DNA from: Hohaiivirga grylli
GTDB taxonomy: Bacteria; Pseudomonadota; Alphaproteobacteria; Rhizobiales; Beijerinckiaceae
Length of the DNA stretch: 64,000 nucleotides
Assembly (NCBI RefSeq): GCF_039655745.1
Contig: NZ_JBBYXI010000002.1
Coordinates: forward strand, 372,001 to 436,000
Direction of reading: 5' to 3'
Numbering within the stretch: the first letter of the stretch is position 1; each line of letters opens with the position of its first letter. Both the position numbers and the translations under genes were made by a program. Of the stretch, positions 33,985-43,575 are shown piece after piece. The notes under the pieces were generated by a model. That model did no database searches. It was not told the DNA's origin and saw nothing but the letters and a program-made list of their open reading frames with translations.

Positions 33985-34515
33985 ATGTTTTCGTTCTTCA
34001 AGAGAAAATCTGATAACCGTAAGGTCATTTCATCGCTCTATCATGGTATCGCCAGAGCAGCCTTGAGGCCGTTTATTTTTGCTGGCTTTGGCGTTGAGGA
34101 TACCCTTGAAGGCCGGTTTGAGAGTTTGGCGCTTCATATGGCTGTTGTCTTGCGGCATATGAAAAACTGGGCTCCACCTGCGGATGATGTTGCCTCTGAC
34201 CTGACCGATTACTACTTTACGCAGCTTGACGATGTGCTCAGGGAGCTTGGAACCAGCGATAATAAGGTTCCGAAGAAAATGAAGGCAATGGCCGGTGCTT
34301 TTCTGAGCCGCGCAGAAGCCTATGATAATGCCTTTAAAAACAGTGAGATGACGCAGGTATTACAGGAACGTTTCGGTTCTGCTATCGACGTTGCCGGTTT
34401 CTCGCAGTATGTGGCTGCAATAGATAAATATGTGTCCGATTCTTGCCTTGATATATGGCTAGAGAAGGGAATTGAATTTCCCGAACCACAAGTTTCTGCT
34501 GGAGCAGTGTTATGA
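33985..34515 (+). CDS. Ubiquinol-cytochrome c chaperone (CBP3 family)
   Basis: Bacterial relative of the mitochondrial bc1-complex assembly factor Cbp3. 176 residues: YHGIARAALRPFIFAGFGVEDTLEGRFESLALHMAVVLRHMK, then TDYYFTQLDDVLRELG and KMKAMAGAFLSRAEAYDNAF, all family text. The ATG at 33985 is preferred over the TTG at 33979. Its TGA overlaps the next start (ATGAG), coupling it to the YceD-family gene. Confidence 0.88.
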   Translation: MFSFFKRKSDNRKVISSLYHGIARAALRPFIFAGFGVEDTLEGRFESLALHMAVVLRHMKNWAPPADDVASDLTDYYFTQLDDVLRELGTSDNKVPKKMKAMAGAFLSRAEAYDNAFKNSEMTQVLQERFGSAIDVAGFSQYVAAIDKYVSDSCLDIWLEKGIEFPEPQVSAGAVL

Positions 34516-35039
34516 GTAAGGAAGTCGACAGCCTCTTGTTCAGGCCTTTCCCCGTTTTGCAGATGAAGCCAAGCGGTGTGGATATGAAGGTTGAGGCAGA
34601 TGAAGAAGAACGTCTGGCTATTGCAGCTGATTTTGGGCTGCCCAAAATTAAATCGCTGGTTGCCAATTTCAAACTGACAGGTCGCCCGGAGCGTATCCGA
34701 ATTGTCGGGACTGTTCAGGCTGATATTGAACAGATTTGCGTTGTATCTCTTGAGCCATTCGAGAGTATCGTCAAAGAAGATCTGGACGTTTTGTTTGCAG
34801 AGCCGGGAAAACTGCGCCCACGTCATGAGGAAGATGTTGCTGAAGATCTGCCTGATCCGATTGAAAACGGTCAGATTGATTTGGGAGCAATAACTCTAGA
34901 GTTCTTTGCGCTTGCGCTTGATCCTTATCCACGGAAGCCGGGAACCTCTTTTGAAGGTGTTAAGAAAGCATTGGGCTTAAGTGAGAGTTCCGGTACATCT
35001 CTCGGTGATATGATCAAGAAGGGGAAAAGCGGTTCTTGA
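34512..35039 (+). CDS. YceD family (DUF177) protein
   Basis: 175 residues. In bacteria and plants DUF177/YceD proteins are linked to 23S rRNA accumulation. Motifs: LVANFKLTGRPERIRIVGTVQADIEQICVVSLEPFE, DLGAITLEFFALALDPYPRKPG. The usual CxxC pair is reduced to one cysteine (QICVVS), as in alphaproteobacterial members. rpmF, often next to it, is not in the 93-bp gap before plsX. Confidence 0.88.
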   Translation: MSKEVDSLLFRPFPVLQMKPSGVDMKVEADEEERLAIAADFGLPKIKSLVANFKLTGRPERIRIVGTVQADIEQICVVSLEPFESIVKEDLDVLFAEPGKLRPRHEEDVAEDLPDPIENGQIDLGAITLEFFALALDPYPRKPGTSFEGVKKALGLSESSGTSLGDMIKKGKSGS

Positions 35040-35132
35040 TCGTGACCGTAAACTTCGCTAGCAGATAGAAACAGGTTTTAGGAGAAGGGCGGATTGCCAT
35101 TTTCCTTTCAGGTAAGAAAGAATTTCAAATAA

Positions 35133-36167
35133 ATGGCACAGAACGTGTGCATTTCAGTTGATGCAATGGGTGGCGACCATGGGATTGCAACCGTAATTCC
35201 GGGGGCTGCTCTTGCATTGGAACGGCATCCCCAGATGCGTTTTCTGATGTTTGGCGATGAGCAGCAGATTACTGCTGCGCTGGATAAGCATCCGAAGTTG
35301 AAGGCTGCAACCGAGATACGCCATACAGATGTGTCGATTTCCATGGCTGACAAGCCTGGACAGGCACTTAGGGCAGGTCGTGGTAAATCCTCCATGTGGA
35401 TGGCTATTCAGGCAGTGAAAGATGGCGAGGCTGGTGCTGCTGTCTCAGCCGGAAATACCGGTGCCCTGATGGCAATGTCCAGAATGTGCCTCAAAACAGT
35501 TGGACATATTGAACGGCCTGTGCTTGCCGCTCTATGGCCAACGCAGAGAGGCGAGAGCATTGTTCTCGATATGGGGGCAACCATTGGTGCTGATGCCTCT
35601 CATCTGGTTGATATGGCTGTTATGGGTGCCGCTATGGCCCGTATCGTATTTAATTACGAGCGTCCGTCTGTTGGTTTGCTTAATGTGGGTGTTGAAGAGG
35701 TCAAGGGCCTTGAAACAGTTAAGGAAGCCAGTCGGCTTCTGCGCGAAGCTAATCTTCCCAATCTGGATTACCGGGGCTTTGTTGAAGGTGATGATCTTGG
35801 CAAGGGCTCTGTTGATGTTGTTGTTACCGAAGGCTTCACGGGAAATATTGCCCTGAAGACTGCTGAGGGGACAGCCAAGCAGATTTCATCATTCCTCAAG
35901 GAAGCTTTGGGGCGTACATGGATGACAAAGCTTGGCTATCTGCTTGCCAAGCAGGCCTTTGATGCCCTGCGTGAGAAACTGGATCCCCGTAAGTCAAACG
36001 GTGCGGTTTTTCTTGGGCTTGAAGGTATTGTGATTAAAAGTCATGGTGGTACCGACGCATTAGGTTTTGCCAGTGCAATTGATATCGCCTATGACATGGC
36101 ACATTATGATCTCATGCGGACCATTCGGGAAATGCTTGAGCAGGAAACCGCTGCGGTGCCAGCGTAA
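35133..36167 (+). CDS. plsX: Phosphate acyltransferase PlsX
   Basis: Makes acyl-phosphate from acyl-ACP for phospholipid synthesis. 344 residues: SVDAMGGDHGIATVIPGAALAL at the start, VSAGNTGALMAMS near 108, VTEGFTGNIALKTAEG near 230, GLEGIVIKSHGGTDALGFASAI near 290. It sits 11 nt before fabH in the conserved DUF177-plsX-fabH-ihfA-MerR block. No strong ribosome site; AAATAA lies directly before the ATG. Confidence 0.96.
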   Translation: MAQNVCISVDAMGGDHGIATVIPGAALALERHPQMRFLMFGDEQQITAALDKHPKLKAATEIRHTDVSISMADKPGQALRAGRGKSSMWMAIQAVKDGEAGAAVSAGNTGALMAMSRMCLKTVGHIERPVLAALWPTQRGESIVLDMGATIGADASHLVDMAVMGAAMARIVFNYERPSVGLLNVGVEEVKGLETVKEASRLLREANLPNLDYRGFVEGDDLGKGSVDVVVTEGFTGNIALKTAEGTAKQISSFLKEALGRTWMTKLGYLLAKQAFDALREKLDPRKSNGAVFLGLEGIVIKSHGGTDALGFASAIDIAYDMAHYDLMRTIREMLEQETAAVPA

Positions 36168-36178
36168 AGGAATTTAAA

Positions 36179-37156
36179 GTGACAAAACTCCGCTCAGTCG
36201 TTCGTGGATGTGGCTCTTATCTACCTGAAAAAGTCCTTACAAATGAGGAACTGGCAGGGCTCGTCGAAACTTCGGATGAATGGATCGTTCAGCGAACAGG
36301 TATTCGTCAGCGCCATATTGCAGCCGAGGATGAGCCAACTTCTGCGCTGGGTATTAAAGCGGCTGAAGCCGCTCTCAAGGCCGCTGGTTTGACAGCTGAT
36401 GATATTGATCTTGTCATCTGTGCGACATCAACTCCTGATTTCACATTTCCTTCGACGGCTTCTGTGATTCAGGCTGGTCTTGGAATTACCCAAGGGGCAG
36501 CTTTTGATGTTCAGGCTGTATGCTCCGGGTTTGTTTTTGCCCTGACGACGGCTGACAAGTTTCTGACATCAGGCTCGCACAAGCGGGCTCTTGTCATTGG
36601 CGCAGAAACCTTCTCACGCATTCTTGACTGGACAGATCGCACCACCTGCGTGCTGTTTGGTGATGGCGCGGGAGCTGTTGTTCTTGAAGCTCAGGAAGCT
36701 GCTGGCACCAATAAAGACCGCGGAATATTGACATCACACCTTCGGACAGATGGTCGTCATAGAGACAAACTGTTTGTTGATGGAGGTCCGGGTTCAACCA
36801 AGACGGTTGGTCATCTGCGCATGCAGGGACGGGAAGTCTTCAAGCATGCTGTCAGCATGGTGACGGATGTTATTGTTGATGCCTTCAATGCAACTGATAC
36901 AACTGCTGAACAGTTAAATTGGTTTGTACCGCATCAAGCTAATAAGCGGATTATCACGTCTAGTGCGGATAAGCTTGGAATTGCCCCAGAAAAGGTTGTC
37001 ATGACGGTAGAGAAGCACGGGAATACATCCGCTGCATCTATCCCACTGGCGCTGTGTGTCGCTGTGAATGACGGGCGTATTAAACCGGGTGATCTCGTTA
37101 TGGTTGAGGCCATGGGGGGCGGTTTTACATGGGGTAGTGCCCTGATCCGTTGGTAA
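36179..37156 (+). CDS. fabH: 3-oxoacyl-ACP synthase III (KASIII)
   Basis: Starts fatty-acid synthesis by condensing acetyl-CoA with malonyl-ACP. 325 residues. The start codon is GTG (gtgacaaaactc) with AAAGGAATTTAAA upstream. Catalytic triad regions: Cys in DVQAVCSGFVFAL near 114, His in FVPHQANKRI near 250, Asn in EKHGNTSAASIPLAL near 280. Confidence 0.96.
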   Translation: MTKLRSVVRGCGSYLPEKVLTNEELAGLVETSDEWIVQRTGIRQRHIAAEDEPTSALGIKAAEAALKAAGLTADDIDLVICATSTPDFTFPSTASVIQAGLGITQGAAFDVQAVCSGFVFALTTADKFLTSGSHKRALVIGAETFSRILDWTDRTTCVLFGDGAGAVVLEAQEAAGTNKDRGILTSHLRTDGRHRDKLFVDGGPGSTKTVGHLRMQGREVFKHAVSMVTDVIVDAFNATDTTAEQLNWFVPHQANKRIITSSADKLGIAPEKVVMTVEKHGNTSAASIPLALCVAVNDGRIKPGDLVMVEAMGGGFTWGSALIRW

Positions 37157-37257
37157 ATAAGAGCGTTTGCTTAACTTATACGAATGTTCTTGTTCTAATA
37201 TATTGATAACGCTTGTTTAATAACGTAGTATTCTAGGGATCGAAACGGGGAGAAGTC

Positions 37258-37569
37258 ATGTCAGGGAAAACTGTAACACGAGCTGATCTTGGCGAAGCTG
37301 TTTATCACAAGGTGGGACTTTCCCGTACGGAATCGTCCGCACTGGTTGAATCTGTTCTGACGGAAATTTGTGATTGCCTGGCCTCTGGCGAAAATGTGAA
37401 GTTATCATCTTTTGGCTCTTTTGTTGTCCGTAGCAAGGGCTTGCGCATCGGTCGTAATCCAAAGACCGGTGTTGAGGTTCCGATTGAGCCACGCCGTGTT
37501 ATGGTCTTCAAACCTTCCAACGTTCTCAAGGCGCGTATCAATGGCCTTGAACCAGATGGAAAAGACTGA
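37258..37569 (+). CDS. ihfA: Integration host factor alpha subunit
   Basis: Nucleoid protein that bends DNA as a heterodimer with IhfB. 103 residues: TVTRADLGEAVYHKVGLSRTESSALVESVL, then the beta-arm with GSFVVRSKGLRIGRNPKTG and PRRVMVFKPSNVLKARING. GGGGAGAAGTC precedes the ATG. It lies 101 nt after fabH, in the conserved order. IHF assists spacer integration in type I-E systems; whether that matters for this II-C locus is unknown. Confidence 0.95.
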   Translation: MSGKTVTRADLGEAVYHKVGLSRTESSALVESVLTEICDCLASGENVKLSSFGSFVVRSKGLRIGRNPKTGVEVPIEPRRVMVFKPSNVLKARINGLEPDGKD

Positions 37570-37642
37570 GACTTACCTGAATAAATCAGGGACAGGTATT
37601 TTGGCTCTAGGGTGATGCCATAGAATCTATTAGACTGATGTC

Positions 37643-38188
37643 ATGGATAAAAGCCCTGATGCATTTAAAACGATAAGTGAAGTTGCGGAAGATATTGATC
37701 TGCCGCAGCACGTTTTGCGTTTTTGGGAAACGCGCTTTACCCAAATCAAGCCTTTAAAGCGCGGTGGTGGCCGCCGTTACTACCGCCCGGATGATATAGA
37801 TCTGCTGCGGGGAATTCGTCATTTTCTGTATGGTGAAGGCTATACCATCAAAGGTCTACAGAGAATTTTAAAGGAAGAGGGCATTCCTTTTGTTCAGGCC
37901 GTGGGACGTGGTGAAATTATACCTTCTCCAGCGCCGCAACCTCCAAGTGCCGATAACTTGCCTGAGGCTTTTGCAACTCAGGAGCCTCACTCCAGTGAGC
38001 CTGTTGCCGCCTTTTCAGCAGGCTTAGCATCTACATCTTCTGTTGGTCAGGGCAATCTGTTTGAAGTGGCAGCGCCCGTTGCTCCGGTGCGAGAGCTTTC
38101 TGCTGGCAGGATCAAGCTCTTAAAAGCGGTTCTGGAAGACTTGAAAGAGTGTGAGCGCGTCTTGAATAGGCTGAAGCTACCGGGATAA
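37643..38188 (+). CDS. MerR-family transcriptional regulator
   Basis: 181 residues. N-terminal MerR winged helix (KTISEVAEDIDLPQHVLRFWETRF, then RGGGRRYYRPDDIDLLRGIRHFLYGEGYTIKGLQRIL, residues about 9-75), a Pro/Ala-rich linker and a C-terminal helix (RIKLLKAVLEDLKECERVLNRL). No metal-binding cysteines. This regulator always follows ihfA in alphaproteobacteria; its targets are not known to me. Confidence 0.9.
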   Translation: MDKSPDAFKTISEVAEDIDLPQHVLRFWETRFTQIKPLKRGGGRRYYRPDDIDLLRGIRHFLYGEGYTIKGLQRILKEEGIPFVQAVGRGEIIPSPAPQPPSADNLPEAFATQEPHSSEPVAAFSAGLASTSSVGQGNLFEVAAPVAPVRELSAGRIKLLKAVLEDLKECERVLNRLKLPG

Positions 38189-38347
38189 GCCTCTGACGGC
38201 GATAACGGCAGCTGTCGGTTAGTGTAAAATATCAGCTTAATTTCATTTTATTTTCTAGAGCTTTCCAAGTGCTCTTCATATATGATGCTTAAAAGCACGT
38301 ATCGATGATTATTGCTGAATCTTCTTCCCGCTTCCCTGTTGTGAATA

Positions 38348-39283
38348 ATGTCTGCTGATCCTGAAACAGATAATCTTGAAACATCCGGCTCCTCAAACGA
38401 GAGAGAGAAGGGACGTATACAGATTGAAAGCCATGCCCCAAAGGGCGTGCTGCTGTTGATGATTGCACTGTTTTTATTCTCTTCAATGGATGTCACGACA
38501 AAATATCTTGCGACCCGGTATGAAGTGCCCTTCATCATGGCCGTGCGTTATATCATCAATACTTTGCTTCTGGTCGTCATGCTCACGCCGACCCAAGGGC
38601 GGCAGATGGTCCGAGTACAGCGGAAATGGCTCGTTTTTCTGCGTGGGGCGTGTATTGCTTCCGGCTCTTTGTGTGGGGCATGGTCAATGCATATTATGCA
38701 GGTTGCCGAGGCAACCGCTATTATCTTTCTGGCCCCCATAATGGTTGTGTTGTTAGCAAGCCGAATATTGAATGAAACAATAGGCTGGTTGGGTTGGGCA
38801 GCAGCTTTGGTTGGTTTTATCGGTATTCTGCTTATTGTGCGCCCAAGTGGTGGGCTTGATCCTCTAGGGGTATTTCTTGCACTCTGTGCATGCATGACAA
38901 CAGTTATCTATCAGTTTTTGTCCCGCTTTTTGGTAACAACCGAGAATACTGCCGCCTTATCATTTTATGCCGCTCTTATTGGGGCAATCGGTTTTGGCAT
39001 AGCGATTCCCTGGACAGTGGGAGGCCCAAGGCCAGATCCAACAATATTGGCTATGTTTATCGGAACCGGAATTGCTGGTGGAATAGGGCACTTCCTGCTG
39101 ACATCTGCATACCGGCTGGCACCGGCATCGCTCTTGGCACCCATTAATTACGTACAATTGCTCTGGTCCGGTATTTTGGGCTGGATTGTGTTTGGTCATA
39201 TTCCAGATGGAATTACAACGCTTGGTATGATCGTTGTTGCATTATCTGGTGTATTGGTGACCTTGAAGTTGCGGAAGTCCTGA
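38348..39283 (+). CDS. DMT-superfamily (EamA) exporter
   Basis: 311 residues with a polar 35-residue start and ten transmembrane segments in two EamA repeats: LFLFSSMDVTTKYLATRYEVPFIMAVRYI and, in the second, LLAPINYVQLLWSGILGWIVFG. IFLAPIMVVLLASRILNETIGW is typical of RhaT/YdcZ-like exporters. The substrate cannot be told from sequence. No neighbour suggests one. Confidence 0.85.
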   Translation: MSADPETDNLETSGSSNEREKGRIQIESHAPKGVLLLMIALFLFSSMDVTTKYLATRYEVPFIMAVRYIINTLLLVVMLTPTQGRQMVRVQRKWLVFLRGACIASGSLCGAWSMHIMQVAEATAIIFLAPIMVVLLASRILNETIGWLGWAAALVGFIGILLIVRPSGGLDPLGVFLALCACMTTVIYQFLSRFLVTTENTAALSFYAALIGAIGFGIAIPWTVGGPRPDPTILAMFIGTGIAGGIGHFLLTSAYRLAPASLLAPINYVQLLWSGILGWIVFGHIPDGITTLGMIVVALSGVLVTLKLRKS

Positions 39284-39445
39284 AAATATTTTTGGCTTTG
39301 ATTATTAAAATATCCAGCTTTATTTATGAGCTGTGTTTCTAAGTCCTATAACAAAAAACCGGCTAATCATATTCCCTCATAATCTTTAACGTAACGGCAT
39401 GCCGTATTGGCGGTAGATTTAGATGTTGGATTGGAAGGGGATTTA

Positions 39446-40243
39446 ATGAAGCCGTTCACTGTTGCCGCAATGCTTTTTTCCTTTGCTTTTTTCTCTCCCG
39501 TTCACGCGCAAACAACAGATAGTGCTCATAACAGTCGGGGAGCGTATCCGATGTTAAATACAGATGATATTGGTAAAGTTTCTCCAGCACTTGCAAAACA
39601 TATGCAGGACACATTGCAGGGAGAGGTTTGGAAGCGATCCGAAATGAACATGAGAGATCGCAGTCTTGTTACAGTTGCCTCGCTTATTGCCCGTGGACAG
39701 ACAGTTGATATGCCCCAATATTTCAATCTGGCTCTTGATAATGGAGTGACTCCGGGGGAACTTTCTGAAGTCATTACACATTTGGCATTCTATTCTGGCT
39801 GGTCAAATGCCATGTCAGCGATTGTTGTTGCGAAAGAAGTCTTTGAAAAGCGTGGCGTCACTCCTGAACAGCTCCCGGCTGCATCTGGCAATCTTCTTCC
39901 TCTTGATGAAGAGGCCGAGGCAAAACGGGCCGCATCTGTTGAACAACAGGTTGGGCCTGTTGTTCCGGGACTTGTTAAATACACATCGGAAGTTCTGTTT
40001 CATGACTTGTGGTTGCGCCCGGGACTTTCCCCACGGGACCGCAGCATGGTTACTGTCTCGGCTCTCATCACATCCGGACACTTTGCGCAGGTGAATTACC
40101 ATCTGAACAGGGCAATGGATAATGGTCTGACGCAGCAAGAAGCTGCTGAAATTGTAACTCATCTTGCATTTTATGCAGGGTGGCCGAATGCTTTCTCAAC
40201 AGTGCCGGTAGCGAAGGACGTTTTTGAGAATCGTAACAAGTAA
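39446..40243 (+). CDS. Exported carboxymuconolactone decarboxylase-family protein (two domains)
   Basis: 265 residues from the ATG at 39446 (AAGGGG 8 nt upstream). A signal peptide (FTVAAMLFSFAFFSPVHA) is followed by two CMD-type repeats: RDRSLVTVASLIARGQ ... VITHLAFYSGWSNAMSAI and RDRSMVTVSALITSGH ... IVTHLAFYAGWPNAFSTV. There is no CxxC, so it is not an AhpD peroxidase. Exported double-CMD proteins are usually called lactonase-like; the reaction is not established. The two repeats are about 45 percent alike by eye, a clear internal duplication. Confidence 0.85.
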   Translation: MKPFTVAAMLFSFAFFSPVHAQTTDSAHNSRGAYPMLNTDDIGKVSPALAKHMQDTLQGEVWKRSEMNMRDRSLVTVASLIARGQTVDMPQYFNLALDNGVTPGELSEVITHLAFYSGWSNAMSAIVVAKEVFEKRGVTPEQLPAASGNLLPLDEEAEAKRAASVEQQVGPVVPGLVKYTSEVLFHDLWLRPGLSPRDRSMVTVSALITSGHFAQVNYHLNRAMDNGLTQQEAAEIVTHLAFYAGWPNAFSTVPVAKDVFENRNK

Positions 40244-40516
40244 TATCTGGGCGAAAGTGACTGTTTAATGATATAGAATAAAATTCTTCATTGAAGGAGC
40301 TTTTGCGTATTTCTGCTTCACTTTTGCTTCTGCTCAACTATTTGAAGCTACTGAGGTCAAAAATTGGGGCTGGTTGTCATGAAGCACATACAAACAGCTA
40401 CTCCAGCTTTAAGGGCATAAACGGTTTTGCAGCAGGTAAATGCCCACACTGATTATGGGTCGTTATTCTGTTTTGGTTATAAATAATTCAACCTATTTCA
40501 TTGGAAGGACTAGGAA

Positions 40517-41566
40517 ATGTTCATATGTGAAGGTTTTGCGGCACAGGGGCCTGATAAGTCTTTTACGCCATTCAGTTTTGAACGTCGTGATCCGCTGGCA
40601 AATGACGTTGATATTGATATTCAATATTGTGGTGTCTGCCATTCGGATTTGCATACTGCCCGTGGTGATTGGCCGGGTACGCTTTATCCATGTGTTCCTG
40701 GGCATGAGATTGTCGGTACCGTGCGTCGTGTCGGTTCTGCCGTCACCCGTTTTAAAGCCGGTGATAAGGTTGGGGTTGGCTGTATGGTCAATTCTTGCCA
40801 GACATGTGAAAGCTGTAAGCAAGGGCTGGAACAGTTCTGTGAAAAGGGCATGACAGGTACCTACAACAGTCCTGATCCTGAAACAGGGCCGGATCGCCAT
40901 ACATTTGGCGGTTATTCAAAGCGCGTTGTTGTGAATGAAAATTTTGTTCTGCGCATTCCGGATAATCTGGATTTAGCAGCTGCCGCACCGCTTCTGTGTG
41001 CAGGTATCACAACATATTCCCCACTCCGTCACTGGAAGGCAGGCCCTGGTAAAAAGGTTGGTGTTGCAGGTCTTGGCGGTCTCGGGCACATGGCTGTGAA
41101 AATTGCCCGTGCAATGGGCGCTGAAGTCACGATGATTACGACCTCTGCGAGCAAGCAGGCTGATGCTGAACGTCTTGGTGCTCACCATGTTATTCTGGCT
41201 CGTGATCCTGAAGCCATGAAGAAAGCAGCCGGTACTCTTGATCTGATCATTGATACAGTGGCAGCTCAGCATGATATCGGCAACTACCTGCAGCTTGTTA
41301 AAGTCGATGGTACGGTTGTGCAGGTCGGAGCACCAGAAAAACCCCTTCCAGTCAATGTCTTTGACTTGATCATGGGGCGTCGTAGCCTTGCTGGATCATT
41401 GATTGGTGGTATTGCTGAAACTCAGGAAATGCTCGATTTCTGCGCAAAGCATAATATCACTGCTGATATTGAAATGATCAACGCTCAGGAAATTGATCAT
41501 GCATATGAGCGTATGCTGAAAAGCGATGTAAAATATCGCTTTGTGATTGATATGGCGAGCTTCTGA
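40517..41566 (+). CDS. Zinc-dependent alcohol dehydrogenase (YahK/CAD type)
   Basis: NAD(P)H-linked reductase of aldehydes, 349 residues. The catalytic zinc site is CGVCHSDLH near 38 and GHEIVG near 60. The structural zinc cysteines are in CQTCESCKQGLEQFC near 92. The coenzyme motif is GVAGLGGLGHMAVKIA near 178. The GHEIVGTVRRVGSAV and HTFGGYS text fits the YahK/cinnamyl alcohol group. GGAAGGACTAGGAA precedes the ATG. Single gene, no operon partners. Confidence 0.92.
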   Translation: MFICEGFAAQGPDKSFTPFSFERRDPLANDVDIDIQYCGVCHSDLHTARGDWPGTLYPCVPGHEIVGTVRRVGSAVTRFKAGDKVGVGCMVNSCQTCESCKQGLEQFCEKGMTGTYNSPDPETGPDRHTFGGYSKRVVVNENFVLRIPDNLDLAAAAPLLCAGITTYSPLRHWKAGPGKKVGVAGLGGLGHMAVKIARAMGAEVTMITTSASKQADAERLGAHHVILARDPEAMKKAAGTLDLIIDTVAAQHDIGNYLQLVKVDGTVVQVGAPEKPLPVNVFDLIMGRRSLAGSLIGGIAETQEMLDFCAKHNITADIEMINAQEIDHAYERMLKSDVKYRFVIDMASF

Positions 41567-41581
41567 GTTTTCAGATAACTT

Positions 41582-42130
41582 CTATGATGAAGGCGCAATC
41601 GGTTCGGGTTGCGCCTTTTTCATTGGGTAGGTGACTTTACCTGCACGATGATAAAGCGTTGCAATCAGTACAAGCAGACAGCTTCCCGCGAGTACGGGAA
41701 AAAAAAGGAAACTGAAACTTGGATCTGATGCGAAAACAACAATCGGATCTGCGCCTGCTGGTGGATGGGTAAGGCGTAAAGCTGCCATGACGCCAATTGC
41801 CAAGCCAACAGCCAAAGCAATGGCCCACCACGTGTTTTGCAGGGCCAGATGTAAAACCAGACTGATAAGGGTCGCAATGAAGTGGCCACCAATCACATTG
41901 GCAGGTTGCGATAATGGGCTGTTTGGTACTGAGAAGAGAAGAACACAGCTGGCACCAAATGGTGCAATCAGGAGGGGTGTCTGTCCATAAAACGTGATGG
42001 CACCAATCAAGGCAATTGCCAGAACCCCACCAATTCCAGACAGTGCGGAGTGATGCAACGGTTGACGTGGCTGATGTCGGGTGAAAAACGACTTCAAGTC
42101 GATGCTCCAGAGAGGCTGAGGACTGCTCAT
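41582..42130 (-). CDS. HPP-family membrane protein
   Basis: 182 residues with four hydrophobic segments and the HPP motif region (RLTHPPAGADPIVVF near 120). Other family text: GAITFYGQTPLLIAPFGASCVLLFSVPNSPLSQPANVIGGHFIA. Plant and cyanobacterial members transport nitrite into plastids or cells; this one is not characterised. It is convergent with the dehydrogenase gene, with only 15 bp between the stops. Confidence 0.88.
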   Translation of the reverse strand: MSSPQPLWSIDLKSFFTRHQPRQPLHHSALSGIGGVLAIALIGAITFYGQTPLLIAPFGASCVLLFSVPNSPLSQPANVIGGHFIATLISLVLHLALQNTWWAIALAVGLAIGVMAALRLTHPPAGADPIVVFASDPSFSFLFFPVLAGSCLLVLIATLYHRAGKVTYPMKKAQPEPIAPSS

Positions 42131-42397
42131 ATTAAAAAATCAGAGCGTTAGTCTCATATAAATGAGTGATGAAGCAATGCTGAATTGAGTTCAGACGAGG
42201 AATTATCCAAGGCTAGATTACTTTTCTTTTTCCTGTAATGCCTTGGTTTCTTTAAACATATTCAATGTTCAATTATACAATCTCTCGACAGAGCTTTTCG
42301 CTTCCGCTAGGTTTATTTCATAAAATTATATCTTTAAGCGTCAAAAAGTGATGCAGACGTTCGTATCTGCAATGCTTCTTAGTGGGAAAATAAGAAT

Positions 42398-43555
42398 ATG
42401 CCCCTGAAAACAATCTCTTCTTTCGAACAAGAATTACGCGATATCCGTCACCAGATACACTCCAATCCTGAACTTGGCTTCCAGGAAGAAGGGACAAGTG
42501 CGCTGGTTGCCGAGAAGCTGGAGCAATGGGGATATGAGGTTCACCGTGGCATAGCTAAAACAGGCGTTGTTGGTGTTTTACGTAATGGTGATAGTCAGAA
42601 GAGCATTGGTATCCGCGCGGATATGGATGCGCTTCCTATCGACGAAGCAACAGGTAAGCCTTGGTCAAGCAAGAAGCCGGGTGTTATGCATGCCTGTGGC
42701 CATGACGGTCATACAACTGTTTTGCTTGGCGCAGCCAAGTATCTGGCTGAAACACGCAAATTCAACGGCACAGTCAATCTGATCTTCCAACCAGCCGAAG
42801 AAGGTGCCGGTGGTGGTGAGGTCATGGTTAAAGAGGGGCTTTTTGATAGGTTCCCATGTGATGTGCTTTTCGGCCTGCACAACATGCCAGGTTATCCGTT
42901 GGGGCATTTCTGCTTTAAGCCGGGTGCCTTTATGGCTTCCATGGATCACTATCGCGTAACGGTAACTGGCCGTGGTGGGCATGGTGCCATGCCACATCTT
43001 GCGATTGACCCTGTCGTTGCGGCTGCCTCTATTACAATGGCACTTCAGAGCATCGTCTCCCGTAACGTTAAAGCAGGAGAGGCTGCCGTTATTTCGGTTG
43101 GTGCCATCAATGCAGGCAGTGCATTCAATATCATTCCGAATTCTGCTGTGATGGAGCTCTCGGTACGTGCTCTGAGCCCGGATGTCCGAAAGCTGCTCGA
43201 CCAGCGTATCCGTGAGATTGTGCACTTGCAGGCCGAGAGCTTTAATGCCGAGGCTAAAATTGAGCATGTTGGGGGCACTCCAGTAACAATGAATGCACCA
43301 AAAGAAACAGAATATGCTGCTGATGTGGCCCGTAAGCTGTTTGGTGCAGATAAGGTCGATTATGGTGTTGAGCCCCTGATGGGCAGTGAAGATTTTGCCT
43401 ATATGCTCGAAGCAAAACCTGAAGGTTGTTACTTCTTTGTAGGTGCTGGTGAAGACGCAATTTCAGTCCACAACCCAGGTTATGATTTTAACGACGATAT
43501 TCTTGTGCCGAGTGCTGCTATGTGGGGTGCACTGGTTGAAGATTATCTGAAATAA
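42398..43555 (+). CDS. M20-family aminoacylase/hippurate hydrolase
   Basis: Cleaves N-acyl amino acids (HipO/ILR1 type). 385 residues. Metal-site motifs: RADMDALPIDEATG near 72, MHACGHDGHTTVLLG near 100, FQPAEEGAGGGEVMVKEGLFD near 130, and EDFAYML near 330. The dimerisation domain contains GRGGHGAMPHLAIDPV. It is followed 20 nt later by an MFS carrier, most simply the importer of its substrate. A second transporter/M20 pair lies at 21170-23814. Confidence 0.9.
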   Translation: MPLKTISSFEQELRDIRHQIHSNPELGFQEEGTSALVAEKLEQWGYEVHRGIAKTGVVGVLRNGDSQKSIGIRADMDALPIDEATGKPWSSKKPGVMHACGHDGHTTVLLGAAKYLAETRKFNGTVNLIFQPAEEGAGGGEVMVKEGLFDRFPCDVLFGLHNMPGYPLGHFCFKPGAFMASMDHYRVTVTGRGGHGAMPHLAIDPVVAAASITMALQSIVSRNVKAGEAAVISVGAINAGSAFNIIPNSAVMELSVRALSPDVRKLLDQRIREIVHLQAESFNAEAKIEHVGGTPVTMNAPKETEYAADVARKLFGADKVDYGVEPLMGSEDFAYMLEAKPEGCYFFVGAGEDAISVHNPGYDFNDDILVPSAAMWGALVEDYLK

Positions 43556-43575
43556 GAAACAGAAAGCTATTTTAA

